This document shows positions 29,967 to 39,911 of a stretch of 64,000 nt of DNA, one piece after another. How positions within the stretch are numbered: the first letter of the stretch is position 1; every line of letters begins with the position of its first letter. The DNA comes from Paenibacillus_V sp046244365. Its GTDB lineage: Bacteria; Bacillota; Bacilli; Paenibacillales; NBRC-103111. The notes below the pieces were generated by a model that saw only the letters and a list, made by a program, of their open reading frames with translations, did no database searches and had not been told where the DNA came from. The stretch is from positions 3,410,001 to 3,474,000 of the forward strand of contig NZ_CP176395.1 of NCBI RefSeq assembly GCF_046244365.1, read 5' to 3'. The position numbers and the translations under genes were made by a program.

Positions 29967-32312
29967 ATGGAACGAATAACAAAGATCCCTTCCTTGAAGG
30001 CGTTAACGGGATTGATTACACGGCGAAGCTTGTTTATTACCCTTCTGTTCTCTTATCTTTTAATGCTGATCGTTCCCGTTATTGCCGAAACGGTTACCCA
30101 CTCCAAATATGCCGATCTGCTCAAGAAGGAGACGGCCAATTATAATTTGTCTATTTTGCGGCAGGCGCAGCGTGTTTTGGACGAGCGTTTGCACAACATT
30201 GAAGAAGTGGCAAACAATTTGTCATTCAGCCCGGACATTCAGAGATTCCTTAATGTCGGACCCGAGATGGATGCCGCAGATAAGTTGAACATGTCCAAAG
30301 CGGTTCAAATGCTAAGCAGATTTAAATCGGCGAACAGCTTTATCGATAGCATTTACATCTATTTCAATAAACCGGATATTATCCTTTCCCACAGTACGAA
30401 ATCTACACCTGACACTTTGTACAGCGATGTTACCCGGTATCCCGAATGGACACAGGAACAATGGAAAGCATTGCTTCAGCAGAAGCATGTTATGGAATAT
30501 AGACCGGTGAAAGAGGCGATCGACAATTCTACCATGCATAAAGATCTTTTAATCTTATTGCAAACGTTTTCGTTCGGTCCGACTAACGGCCCATATGCAA
30601 CATTGGTGATCTCCATCGATCAGAATAAAATAAAGGAATTGCTTACGGACATTCCTTTTTTGAATAAGGGCGCCGTTTATGTTACCGATAACAATAAACA
30701 TGTGCTGGTCGGAATGGGCGATCAACACTTTCTGAACCAGGCCAAAGAGAGCGACATCCCGTTCCATAATGACAGCGTTTATACAACGATCGGGAATCGG
30801 GAGTCGATCATGTCCAGCGTCACTTCGAAACCGGGAGGCTGGACGTATGTTTCGGTCATTCCCACAGCAGTAATCATGCATGACGCAAAGTATATCCAAA
30901 AGATGACGCTCCTTATATCCGGTTGTCTATTTGCCGCGGGGGTCGCTCTCGCGTTCGCGCTTGCAAGGGGGAACTACAGGCCAATCAAGAAGCTTGCGGT
31001 TTGGCTTAAGGAGAAGTTTACGGAAGGTGACGGCGGCACAACGATTACCAACGAGCTTCAATTTATAGAGTACGCCGCGAATACGGCCTTGAGGGAGAAC
31101 GATGCGATCAAGAAGTCAATGGATCGTCAGATGCCGATTTTGCGTTCCCATTTTTTGACGCATTTGGTGAAAGGATCGGTGTATGTTGACGACAATTTGG
31201 AAAGCTCTCTGGAAAGCATGGGGATTCGTTTTCCTGCCGGTTTCTATTGCTTCTTGCTTGTCAATGTGGACGAGTACCATGCCCATTCGATGGAAGAACG
31301 CAACTTTTCCAAATTTGTGATTGGAAATGTACTGGAGCACTTGGGCGGGGGGAAAGCGGCGGTTTATACAGTCGATATCGATTTGGATCGGCTGGGGCTA
31401 TTGATCAATCTGCACGATGCCGGGGAACACAGCCGAAAGGAAATACAGGAGATAGCCGATCAAACGCTTCAGTTCATTATGCAAAAGTTTTCCAATTACA
31501 TCAGCGTTGCCATCGGCGGTATCCATGAAGGTATGACAGGTATCAACAAATCGTACAATGAAGCTTTGACGGCTATCGACTATCAGGTTGTGAAAGGATT
31601 AAGTACGGTTATCGATTTCGCCGAAATTGAAACGGCAGCATCGGATCAAACCTATATCTACCCGACGGAGACGGAAGTGTTGCTTATTAACAGCATCAAG
31701 CTCGGGGATTCGAAAAGGGCGCTTGCCATCCTGCAGGAAGTGTTTGATCTGAACTTTGTGTCCGGCAAGCTAGGGCTTGGAATGGCAAGATGTTTGTTTT
31801 TCGATATGATGGGAACTGCGTTTAAGGTGCTTGGCAGTTTTTCGGTTCCTTATGAGCATATTTTTGGCCGTGAATTCAATCCTTATGAAGAATTGACCTC
31901 TTGCCGCACGATCCAAGAGATGCAAAAGATTTTGGAAGTCATTTATGTTAAGGCTTGCCGGTTTGTTGTTGAAAAAAAGAAAAGCAATAATCTCGGTTTG
32001 AAAGAAAATATTATCCGATATATGGAGAACAACTATGCCGACTATAATCTGGGTCTTGCCGCCGTTGCGAATGCATTCAGCATAAACCCGACCTATCTGT
32101 CGAACTTCTTTAAAGAGCAGACCGGCCAAAACTTTATGAGCTATATGAACGGAATCAGGCTGGAAGCGGCCAAGCGTTATCTTATCCATGAGACACTTAC
32201 GCTGCAGGAAATCGCTCAGAGAGTCGGTTACTCCAATAGCGGCGTATTGATTCGGAATTTTAAAAAGGTCGAGGGCATGACTCCCGGGGAATATAGGGAA
32301 AACAACAAATAA
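29967..32312 (+). CDS. Membrane-anchored AraC-family regulator (YesS-like)
   Basis: A 781-residue one-component regulator. A membrane helix near residues 20-42 and another near 310-335 enclose an extracellular sensor domain of about 270 residues (Cache-like); a cytoplasmic middle region with a degenerate GGDEF-like fold follows; the last 100 residues are two AraC helix-turn-helix units (FSINPTYLSNFFKEQTGQNF ... QEIAQRVGYSNSGVLIRNFKK). It probably senses a sugar outside the cell or a loaded binding protein and activates the adjacent transport operons. It has its own promoter and terminator. Which of the two flanking importers it controls is not settled by sequence; its position right after the 28.2-kb lipoprotein favours the first. 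Confidence 0.88.
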   Translation: MERITKIPSLKALTGLITRRSLFITLLFSYLLMLIVPVIAETVTHSKYADLLKKETANYNLSILRQAQRVLDERLHNIEEVANNLSFSPDIQRFLNVGPEMDAADKLNMSKAVQMLSRFKSANSFIDSIYIYFNKPDIILSHSTKSTPDTLYSDVTRYPEWTQEQWKALLQQKHVMEYRPVKEAIDNSTMHKDLLILLQTFSFGPTNGPYATLVISIDQNKIKELLTDIPFLNKGAVYVTDNNKHVLVGMGDQHFLNQAKESDIPFHNDSVYTTIGNRESIMSSVTSKPGGWTYVSVIPTAVIMHDAKYIQKMTLLISGCLFAAGVALAFALARGNYRPIKKLAVWLKEKFTEGDGGTTITNELQFIEYAANTALRENDAIKKSMDRQMPILRSHFLTHLVKGSVYVDDNLESSLESMGIRFPAGFYCFLLVNVDEYHAHSMEERNFSKFVIGNVLEHLGGGKAAVYTVDIDLDRLGLLINLHDAGEHSRKEIQEIADQTLQFIMQKFSNYISVAIGGIHEGMTGINKSYNEALTAIDYQVVKGLSTVIDFAEIETAASDQTYIYPTETEVLLINSIKLGDSKRALAILQEVFDLNFVSGKLGLGMARCLFFDMMGTAFKVLGSFSVPYEHIFGREFNPYEELTSCRTIQEMQKILEVIYVKACRFVVEKKKSNNLGLKENIIRYMENNYADYNLGLAAVANAFSINPTYLSNFFKEQTGQNFMSYMNGIRLEAAKRYLIHETLTLQEIAQRVGYSNSGVLIRNFKKVEGMTPGEYRENNK

Positions 32313-32322
32313 AATGCTTTAT

Positions 32323-32391
32323 AAACGAGTGAGCACGGCAAGCTTTCCGTCTATTGACGGGACGAAGCCCGTAGATTCGCTCGTTTTTTCA
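32323..32391 (+). terminator. Rho-independent terminator
   Basis: AAACGAG (32323-32329) pairs with CTCGTTT (32380-32386), and CTTTCCGTC with GACGGGACG inside; a T run ends it. Confidence 0.7.
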
Positions 32392-32566
32392 TTTTTTCCG
32401 GCTCCCAAAGAAATGATCATTAATAAATGAACATGCCGAATCTGTAGTTTTGCCCATCCGGCAAAGTTCTGAATCTGTTCGGGCAGGCCGGTTTCCCTTA
32501 TGCTTCATTTGTACGAAAGTGGAACCACATCAAGCTGAAGCGAATGGAAAGAGGTGTGCGAGTATT

Positions 32567-33544
32567 ATGGAGGTTTCCAAGCCGCCAGTTGAAAAATCAG
32601 TAGGAGGCAGTCCGGTTGCATGGAACAAGATGCAGTCTTTTTTCCGGCATCTTGTCCGTGATCTTATTCGGAATAAGTTCATCTATCTCATGGCGCTGCC
32701 CGGAATCGTCTATTATGCGGTTTATCATTATTGGCCCATGTATGGAGCAGAGATCGCCTTCAAAAATTTCATCCCCGTAAAAGGGATATCAGGAAGCCCT
32801 TGGGCAGGCTTTAAGCATTTTCAAGATTTTTTTGAAAGCTATTACTTTTGGCGGATTTTGAAAAATACGGTGCTGATCAATTTGTATTCCTTGTTATTCG
32901 GCTTTCCCGCGCCGATTATATTGGCATTGCTTTTGAACGAAATTCGCAGCCGGATTTTCAAAAGTGCCGTACAAACGATTACTTATGTTCCGCACTTCAT
33001 CTCGATGGTCATTGTATGCGGATTGATCATCGACTTTACCGCCCAGAATGGGTTGATCAACGATTTGATCGCATGGATCGGAGGCAAAAGAGAAAATCTC
33101 TTGATGAATGCCGGATTGTTTCGAACCATCTTCGTCAGTTCCGGCATCTGGCAGGAAATCGGATGGAGTTCGATCATCTACCTCGCCGCTTTATCCGGGA
33201 TCGATCCGCAAATGTATGAAGCTGCCAAGATAGACGGAGCGGGCCGCTGGAGACAGCTGGTGAACATTACGCTTCCCGGAATTGCGCCCACGATCATCAT
33301 CCTGCTCATTTTAAGAATGGGCCATATGATGGATGTCGGATTTGAAAAAGTTATCTTGCTTTACAACCCTTCCACTTATGAAACGGCGGATGTGATTTCT
33401 TCATTCGTCTACCGGAAAGGTCTGGTTGAAGCAAATTATAGCTATAGTGCGGCTGTCGGATTATTCAACTCGGCTATCAATTTCATCATGATCATTATTG
33501 CGAACCGGTTAAGCCGGAAATTTTCGGAAACGAGTTTATGGTAA
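32567..33544 (+). CDS. ABC sugar transporter permease, LplB type (second importer)
   Basis: A 325-residue permease with six membrane helices starting near residue 35 (FIYLMALPGIVYYAVYHY) and the coupling loop MYEAAKIDGAGRWRQLVNIT near residue 220. ATG at 32567 with GAGGTG upstream is preferred; the frame is open 39 codons further upstream without a family-like sequence. First gene of a three-gene importer operon (permease, permease, lipoprotein). Confidence 0.9.
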   Translation: MEVSKPPVEKSVGGSPVAWNKMQSFFRHLVRDLIRNKFIYLMALPGIVYYAVYHYWPMYGAEIAFKNFIPVKGISGSPWAGFKHFQDFFESYYFWRILKNTVLINLYSLLFGFPAPIILALLLNEIRSRIFKSAVQTITYVPHFISMVIVCGLIIDFTAQNGLINDLIAWIGGKRENLLMNAGLFRTIFVSSGIWQEIGWSSIIYLAALSGIDPQMYEAAKIDGAGRWRQLVNITLPGIAPTIIILLILRMGHMMDVGFEKVILLYNPSTYETADVISSFVYRKGLVEANYSYSAAVGLFNSAINFIMIIIANRLSRKFSETSLW

Positions 33545-33557
33545 GGGAGGAGCCGAA

Positions 33558-34439
33558 ATGCGTGCAAGGCGAAGTTTTGGCGAAATGCTGTTTGACATAG
33601 GAAACGTTGGTTTCCTGCTTCTGCTCATGTTTTCCGCGCTTTATCCGTTTTTGTATGTTGCCCTCGCTTCGGTAAGCGATCCTGCCGAGATGGGAAAACA
33701 CCAGGGGCTTTTGCTGTCGCCCATCGGTTTCCACCTCGATGCCTATAAGGCCGTTCTGAATAACAAGATGATTTTGACCGGATTCCGGAACACTTTGTTT
33801 TACGTTTTGATTGGAACGACGCTTAATGTCGTGTTTACGGCCATGCTGGCCTACGCCTTGTCGCGTAAAGATTTGTTTTTGAAAAATGCGATCATGTACT
33901 ACGTCGTATTTACGATGTTCTTTGGCGGAGGCTTGATCCCCACCTATTTGATGGTCAAGCAATTGGGGCTTCTGAATACGGGGGCGGCCGTTATTTTGCC
34001 GGGACTGATCAGCGCAATGAACATGATTATTATGCGCACGTATTTTCAGTCCCTCCCCGACAGCTTGGAGGAATCGGCCAAGATCGACGGAGCGAATGAA
34101 TTCGTGATCCTGTTTAAAATTGTCATACCGTTATCGATGCCGATTATAGCGGTTATGCTTCTCTATTATGGGGTTGGCCACTGGAACAGCTGGTTTAACG
34201 CCTCCATTTACTTGACGAAGCCGAAGCTATTTCCGCTTCAGCTTGTTCTGAGGGACATCTTGATCAACAGCAAAACAGAAGATATGATGGTCAGTCTAGG
34301 CACGAAAAATGGGCAGGACATGAGCGAAATGATTAAATATGCCGCAATCATGGTGGCGACGATACCTGTTTTACTAGCCTACCCGTTTCTCCAAAAATAT
34401 TTTGTCAAAGGCGTTATGATCGGCGCCATTAAAGGCTAA
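33558..34439 (+). CDS. ABC sugar transporter permease, YtcP type (second importer)
   Basis: A 293-residue partner permease, 13 nt after the first, with GGGAGG at its start. The coupling loop reads LEESAKIDGANEFVILFKIV, and the end YPFLQKYFVKGVMIGAIKG matches the other permeases of this type here. Confidence 0.92.
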   Translation: MRARRSFGEMLFDIGNVGFLLLLMFSALYPFLYVALASVSDPAEMGKHQGLLLSPIGFHLDAYKAVLNNKMILTGFRNTLFYVLIGTTLNVVFTAMLAYALSRKDLFLKNAIMYYVVFTMFFGGGLIPTYLMVKQLGLLNTGAAVILPGLISAMNMIIMRTYFQSLPDSLEESAKIDGANEFVILFKIVIPLSMPIIAVMLLYYGVGHWNSWFNASIYLTKPKLFPLQLVLRDILINSKTEDMMVSLGTKNGQDMSEMIKYAAIMVATIPVLLAYPFLQKYFVKGVMIGAIKG

Positions 34440-34521
34440 CCGGGTGAATCCTTCACGGCAATTCCGCGGATTGCTGCCGGAGGTTTATCATAAAATCAAT
34501 CGTTCAAGGAGGGTTCTTAAC

Positions 34522-36150
34522 ATGAACAAAAACAGAAAAGCAATGAGTGCGCTTCTTGCGTCTGCGCTTCTTGCGACCGTATTTGCCGGGTGTTCGGACA
34601 AAAATACAGCCGAGCCTGAAAAAAGTTCGGCTCCGAGCGCCGAAGCGGGCAATGGCGGGAAGTCGCTGCCGATTGTGGAAAAACCGATTACGATCAAATG
34701 GTACCAGACCAATTTTGCCAGCGGTGTTCTCCAGAATATGGGGGAGTCCGAAGGATTTAAAGAACTCGAGAAGCGAACCGGCATTCACATCGAGTGGCAG
34801 CATCCGTCCTCGAATGACCAGCTCAATGTGATGCTGGCCTCCGGGGAATATCCGGACGTCATTTTTTGGAACTGGTCGAGCGTACCTGGAGGGCTGCAAG
34901 GTATGATCGACAAGGAAGTCGCCATAAAGCTGAACGACCTCATCGATAAGTATGCTCCCAATTATAAAAATGTTTTGAATAAGTACCCTGATGTGAAAAA
35001 GTTTGCCATGCTTGATGACGGGACCTACCCGGCCTTCTTTCAGCTTGATCCCGATCCGCAAAGAACAACGTATGTAGGACACATGCTCAGGAAAGACTGG
35101 CTGGATAAACTTGGACTCAAGCAACCGACAACGATTGACGAATGGTATACGACGCTGAAAGCGTTTAAAGAGAAGGATCCGAACGGCAACGGCAAACCGG
35201 ATGAAATCCCTTACGGCACTTCCAAAGAATCGTTCATGACCAGCGAGTTAGCGGCGGCATGGGGAATTTTGGACGGGTTTTACAATGATCCGCAAAGCGG
35301 AAAAATGGCTTACGGCCCGATACAGCCGCAGTACAAAGAATACCTTGCGACAATGGCCAAATGGTATAAAGAAGGGCTTATCGATTCCGAATACGCCTCG
35401 ATCGACAACAAAAGCCTGAACGCCAAAATCCAAGGAGACCTCGTCGGTTCTACCTATGGCTATGTCGGGTCGGGACTCGGGAACAACACGAAGGCTGCAA
35501 GAGCCAAATTACCGAACTTTACGCTTGAGGGGGTAACGCCTCCAATTGGCCCGGCCGATAAAGCCTATAATCATGCGGGAGATCGCATTCAAAAAGTAGG
35601 GTTGTCCGCTGTTATTACCAAATCAAGCAAATATCAGAAGGAAATTGCCAAATTGATGGATTATATGTATTCCGAGGAAGGGCAAGCACTGCTTAACTGG
35701 GGGATCGAAGGCAAAAGCTACACGGTTAATAACGGGAAAAAGCAGTTCACCGACAACATCTTGAAAAACAGTGAAGGGAAGGCCCCCAGCCAGGCCATTG
35801 TCCAATATGCTTTCCCTATTAATGGCTTTACGAAAGTGATGGATTACGAACCGTACCAACAAATTAATTTCGGTTTGCCTGAACAAGTCGAATCCGTCCG
35901 AAACTGGGCAAAAGGAGACACGGCGTTGAATGTGCCGACACTGAGCTTCAATTCGGATGAGAGTTCGAAATTGCCTACGATCATGAACGATATCAACACG
36001 TATAAAAGTGAAATGGTAACGAAATTCATTATGGGTGTGGAACCGATCAGCAAATTTGATGAGTTTGTTAAAAAGATGAAAGACATGAAAATCGAGGAAG
36101 CGACGAAAATTAATCAGGCTGCTTTTGACCGGTTTAACTCACGTAAATAA
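34522..36150 (+). CDS. Extracellular solute-binding lipoprotein (second importer)
   Basis: A 542-residue binding protein. The start at 34522 is chosen because AAGGAGGG lies 8 nt upstream and a signal peptide with lipobox FAGC (Cys about residue 24) follows directly; the longer frame upstream would bury the signal. The Ca-binding-like loop KEKDPNGNGKPDE is present near residue 215. It closes the operon, before a strong terminator. The sugar is unknown. Confidence 0.93.
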   Translation: MNKNRKAMSALLASALLATVFAGCSDKNTAEPEKSSAPSAEAGNGGKSLPIVEKPITIKWYQTNFASGVLQNMGESEGFKELEKRTGIHIEWQHPSSNDQLNVMLASGEYPDVIFWNWSSVPGGLQGMIDKEVAIKLNDLIDKYAPNYKNVLNKYPDVKKFAMLDDGTYPAFFQLDPDPQRTTYVGHMLRKDWLDKLGLKQPTTIDEWYTTLKAFKEKDPNGNGKPDEIPYGTSKESFMTSELAAAWGILDGFYNDPQSGKMAYGPIQPQYKEYLATMAKWYKEGLIDSEYASIDNKSLNAKIQGDLVGSTYGYVGSGLGNNTKAARAKLPNFTLEGVTPPIGPADKAYNHAGDRIQKVGLSAVITKSSKYQKEIAKLMDYMYSEEGQALLNWGIEGKSYTVNNGKKQFTDNILKNSEGKAPSQAIVQYAFPINGFTKVMDYEPYQQINFGLPEQVESVRNWAKGDTALNVPTLSFNSDESSKLPTIMNDINTYKSEMVTKFIMGVEPISKFDEFVKKMKDMKIEEATKINQAAFDRFNSRK

Positions 36151-36160
36151 ATAGGTATGG

Positions 36161-36206
36161 AATCCAAGCCGCTTCTCAACTGTCAAAGCGGCTTGGATTT
36201 TTTTTG
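36161..36206 (+). terminator. Rho-independent terminator of second importer operon
   Basis: AATCCAAGCCGCTT pairs perfectly with AAGCGGCTTGGATT around an 11-nt loop, followed by a run of T. Confidence 0.93.
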
Positions 36207-36210
36207 CGAA

Positions 36211-36241
36211 TTCTAGAAAGTAAATAGCGCCGCGGAAATCC
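36211..36241 (+). repeat. Short repeat, copy 1
   Basis: CTAGAAAGTAAATAG then GCCGCGGA closely resembles 36351-36381 (CTCAGAAAGTATAAAC then TCCGCGGA). Confidence 0.35.
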
Positions 36242-36276
36242 GTTATTGTCGTGGAACCGGATCTCTCCTCTCCTTG

Positions 36277-36346
36277 AAGGGGGTACCGCGCAAACGTATA
36301 GCTACGCACCAAGGACCGTCTGGTGATCTTCCGGACGGTTTTTCTT
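36277..36346 (+). promoter_or_regulatory. T-box-like antiterminator sequence with terminator
   Basis: AAGGGGGTACCGCG (36277-36290) matches the T-box AGGGTGGTACCGCG at 12 of 14 positions and is followed by a terminator hairpin (CCGTCTGG/CCGGACGG, 36316-36338, then TTTTT). Only about 70 nt separate it from the previous terminator, too little for a stem I with specifier loop, and no amino-acid gene follows. It may be a decayed T-box. Confidence 0.35.
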
Positions 36347-36350
36347 AAAG

Positions 36351-36381
36351 TCTCAGAAAGTATAAACTCCGCGGATTGTTC
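36351..36381 (+). repeat. Short repeat, copy 2
   Basis: Second copy of the 36211-36241 motif, continued by a hairpin (GGTAAACGTCT with AGGCGTTTATCC) to about 36431. The rest of the gap to 36598 shows no gene or clear promoter. Confidence 0.35.
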
Positions 36382-36598
36382 GCTTTCTCGGTAAACGTCT
36401 GGCTCCAAAGGACTCCGATAGGCGTTTATCCTTGCGCTTCAGAGGTTAATAGCCGCTGTCCGCAGGGCGGTGGTACAATAAGGTATATTGACGGAAAGTT
36501 GTATATTGCTCATCGCAAGGTTTTCAACGATTCTGAACCTATATATTCGGTGGCTATTTACCGTCTAAACGCTATTCGAGCCCATTGGAGGACATTGC

Positions 36599-38833
36599 AT
36601 GCCGGGTAAATGGTTTATACGGCTGTTGCTTTCCTATCTGCCGATCTTTATCCTCGTCATTTTCAGCTTGTCGATTATCTTCTTCGTTATGGTAAATAAC
36701 GTGTCCCGCGAGCAAGCTCAGCGGGCGAATGAAGTGTTCATGGAACAAGTGCTGGTCCAGTTGGACCGTACGCTGGAGTTCATCAACCAACAAATTATGA
36801 AGGAATCGAGCTATAACGACGAACTGAAGGGCTATTACTTCAAATCGACGCAAGAGGCGTTTGAAAGTCTCGTCGTGCCGTCCAAAAAACTGCGTGAAAC
36901 GATCGGAGCCCTGCCTCTCGTCGATTCGATCTATATGTACCGCACGGCCGACGAAATGGTGCTGAGCAAAAACTCGATCATGCCGCTAAGCCAGTTCGGC
37001 GACCAAGAGTTTGCAAGAAACATATTGCGGGAAGGGGCGCCGCCAAAATGGCTTCCGGTTCGCTCGTACAGGGAGTTTACGGACGAGCCTCAGACAAATG
37101 TCGTCTCGTTGGTGCGCAATGTGCCGTTGTTGAGCGGCGAGCGGGGATTTATTGTGGTCAACGTAGGCGTTCCGATGATTGCCAAGTACATCATGGATAT
37201 GTCCAGCAACAAATACAGCTACATCCAATTGGAGGATCAGAACGGTATCGACATTTTGAATGCCAATGCTCCTCAAAACGGGTCGGAAATCAATACCGCA
37301 GTGTCGGATTATACCGGATGGAAGATTCACAGCGGGCTTCGCGACGGCGGCTTGTTTCATGTGTTTTCCCGGATTCATTGGATTTGGCTGGGCATTACGG
37401 CATTTACCCTGATCATGGGGCTGGTATGGCTGATCGTAGCCACAAGGCGAAACTATCGCCCCGTCGAAGTGATTGTCGAGCAGATCCGGCATTTTGCCAA
37501 GCAGAGGAGCCAGCTGCTCATCGCATCCGGCGGAAATGACGAGTTTCGGTTCATTGAGAGCGCGCTGAATCGGTTGATTGAACAATCCAATAAATACGAT
37601 CAGCGGTTCCAGGAGGATTTGCTTTATCGGCGTCAATATTTTTTTCAGGAAACGATAACGGGCAGCAGGGCGATTTCGCCGGAGGATTGGAACGGGGAGC
37701 TCAACGGGTTGGAGCGTGCCCAAGAGACGGAACGTTTGATCGTATCGGTCATTGAAATCGACAAATATCAGGAGTTTGCCAGCATTTATCATCAGCGGGA
37801 TCAGAGCTTGCTCAAGTTTGTTGTGAAGAGCGTCGTGAACGAAATTGCCGCAAAGCATGCCATTCCTGTTTGGTCGGAGTGGATTGCGAGCGAAAGGCTC
37901 GGGGTTCTGTACGGTTCGGCAAGCAGCGAGGAAGCGAGTTTACGCACCTTGAAAAGCATGGGAGAAGAGCTGCATGTGTGGGTGGAGAACCATCTTCATT
38001 TTAGGGTTACCTCCGGGATCGGCTCCGCCGTTGAAGAGGTGAGCGAAATCCCGCTTTCCTTCGAGGATGCGTGGAATGCATTGAAATATAAGAAGGTGCT
38101 GGGGGGAGCGGGAACGTTCCTTTATTCGGACATGAACGCCAAGTCTTCGGATACGATTTATCGAAATCTGGATACTATCCGCAAGCTTACCTCCTGCTTC
38201 AAGCAAAACAATGCGGAATGGGAAACGATTTACGAGGAGATATTTTTGAATTTGCGCAATAACTTGAGCTCAAAGGATGAAATCGTCATTGCGGTCAATT
38301 ATTTAAACTATCATCTGAATCAATCGTTGAAGGAGATGGCCTATGAATACCGCGGACGCTGGGAAACGGACATCTATCCTAAGCTTGCCGATGCCGTGGA
38401 GAAATTCGAGACGCTTGATGAAGTGAAAGCGCTGGTTCGCGAACTTCTCGGAGAAGCGTTTGAACATATTCATCGCATGCGGGAAAAGCGGAGCGGCCAT
38501 ACGTTGATTCTGGAAATCAAATCGTATATCGAGGAGCAATATGCGGACCCGAATTTGTCTTTGCAGATGATCAGCGACCATTTTCAATTAAACACCAAGT
38601 ACGTCAGTCAGTTGTTCAAGGACGAGATGGGTGAAAAGTTCGTCGATTATTTGGCGCTTCTCCGAATCCGTCATGCGAGGCAGCTCTTGGAGGAATCGAA
38701 TGCTTCCGTTCAAGATATTGCCGTGAAGGTCGGCTATACGCATTCGCTTTCGTTTATCCGATTGTTTAAGAAGGTGATGAACGTAACGCCGGGGGATTAC
38801 CGCAAGCAAAAAGCTTATACCGAAGGATTATGA
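36599..38833 (+). CDS. Membrane-anchored AraC-family regulator (YesS-like)
   Basis: A 744-residue regulator with the same design as the one at 30 kb: a membrane helix near residues 8-31, an extracellular sensor to about residue 258, a second helix (WIWLGITAFTLIMGLVWLIV), a long cytoplasmic segment, and a C-terminal AraC DNA-binding domain (LSLQMISDHFQLNTKYVSQL ... VQDIAVKVGYTHSLSFIRLF). GGAGGAC precedes the start. It follows the second importer operon and probably senses its substrate and activates it. Confidence 0.88.
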   Translation: MPGKWFIRLLLSYLPIFILVIFSLSIIFFVMVNNVSREQAQRANEVFMEQVLVQLDRTLEFINQQIMKESSYNDELKGYYFKSTQEAFESLVVPSKKLRETIGALPLVDSIYMYRTADEMVLSKNSIMPLSQFGDQEFARNILREGAPPKWLPVRSYREFTDEPQTNVVSLVRNVPLLSGERGFIVVNVGVPMIAKYIMDMSSNKYSYIQLEDQNGIDILNANAPQNGSEINTAVSDYTGWKIHSGLRDGGLFHVFSRIHWIWLGITAFTLIMGLVWLIVATRRNYRPVEVIVEQIRHFAKQRSQLLIASGGNDEFRFIESALNRLIEQSNKYDQRFQEDLLYRRQYFFQETITGSRAISPEDWNGELNGLERAQETERLIVSVIEIDKYQEFASIYHQRDQSLLKFVVKSVVNEIAAKHAIPVWSEWIASERLGVLYGSASSEEASLRTLKSMGEELHVWVENHLHFRVTSGIGSAVEEVSEIPLSFEDAWNALKYKKVLGGAGTFLYSDMNAKSSDTIYRNLDTIRKLTSCFKQNNAEWETIYEEIFLNLRNNLSSKDEIVIAVNYLNYHLNQSLKEMAYEYRGRWETDIYPKLADAVEKFETLDEVKALVRELLGEAFEHIHRMREKRSGHTLILEIKSYIEEQYADPNLSLQMISDHFQLNTKYVSQLFKDEMGEKFVDYLALLRIRHARQLLEESNASVQDIAVKVGYTHSLSFIRLFKKVMNVTPGDYRKQKAYTEGL

Positions 38834-38884
38834 TCACGTGATTTTATACGATGGTATAGGCCGGGCGATCTTCTTACCGTATCT

Positions 38885-38917
38885 AGCGAAAGGGCTGCCT
38901 CTTGGCGGCCCTTCGCT
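38885..38917 (+). terminator. Hairpin after AraC regulator
   Basis: AGCGAA-AGGGC-TGCC pairs with GGCG-GCCCT-TCGCT around TCTT. No T run follows, so efficiency is uncertain. Confidence 0.4.
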
Positions 38918-39032
38918 GCGTAGACCGGCAGTAACCGGAATCAGCAGGAGATGGCCTAGCATTTTCGTGCACGAAATGCACGGACAGACCGTTTCGAAGT
39001 CGATATAGTGAAAGGGAGAGGATGACGGAGAG

Positions 39033-39887
39033 ATGGAATGGGTTGAAAGAATGAATAAAGCGATCGGCTATATGGAGGATCGCATTGCCGAAGACATACC
39101 GATTTCCGAGGTGGCGACTATCGCGTGCTGCTCATCTTACCATTTTCAGCGGATGTTCTCCTATGTTACCGGTGTTCCGTTATCGGAATATATTCGAAGA
39201 CGGCGACTCACGCTAGCCGCTTTCGAGCTTCAAAACAGCGAGATCAAGGTGATTGATCTCGCGCTTAAGTACGGCTATGAATCGCCCGAAGCATTCGCCC
39301 GCGCTTTTCAGCATTTGCACGGGACTACGCCGACTGCGGCACGCAAACAAGGGACGACGCTAAAAGCCTTCCCGCGAATGTCCATTCAAATCTCGATTAC
39401 AGGAGGAACGGGGATGAATTACAGGATCGAAGAAATGTCCGGCTTTACTATTGTTGGAATAAAAGAAAGCGTCGATACGGAAAATGCTTTTACCCAAGTG
39501 CCTGAAATATGGCGGAACGCCAGGGAGGCAGGGGTTTTTGAGGAATTGTGGGAAATCCGAAATCCCGGCATCAAACTAAGGGGGATACTCGGGGTCTGCG
39601 CCGACGGCGATTTCGGTAAAAAGGAAGCGTTTGATTACATACTGGCCATCGCAACGGATCAAGAGCCGCCGCACGGTATGATGAAGCTGAATTTTCCGGA
39701 CGCCACATGGGCGGTTTTCGAAGCGCCGGGTTCCCCGAACGGCATTCAAGAAATTTGGAAGCGGCTGTACACGGAATGGATTCCTGCATCCGCTTATGAG
39801 CTTGCCTACTTGCCGGCCATTGAATGTTATTTGCCTGTAGAAGAAGCGAAGAACGAATTATGGGTTCCGGTTATGAAAAAACGGTAA
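39033..39887 (+). CDS. AraC regulator with GyrI-like effector-binding domain
   Basis: A 284-residue protein with the AraC helix-turn-helix pair first (about residues 8-108: EVATIACCSSYHFQRMF ... VIDLALKYGYESPEAFARAF) and a SOUL/GyrI-like ligand-binding domain after it (about 125-284: GFTIVGIKESVDTENAFTQV). This order is that of Rob/BmrR-like drug-responsive regulators. It stands alone; no efflux gene is adjacent, so its targets are unknown. The next gene is convergent. Confidence 0.87.
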   Translation: MEWVERMNKAIGYMEDRIAEDIPISEVATIACCSSYHFQRMFSYVTGVPLSEYIRRRRLTLAAFELQNSEIKVIDLALKYGYESPEAFARAFQHLHGTTPTAARKQGTTLKAFPRMSIQISITGGTGMNYRIEEMSGFTIVGIKESVDTENAFTQVPEIWRNAREAGVFEELWEIRNPGIKLRGILGVCADGDFGKKEAFDYILAIATDQEPPHGMMKLNFPDATWAVFEAPGSPNGIQEIWKRLYTEWIPASAYELAYLPAIECYLPVEEAKNELWVPVMKKR

Positions 39888-39911
39888 AGCAGCTCGCAAC
39901 CTGCCCTCCTG

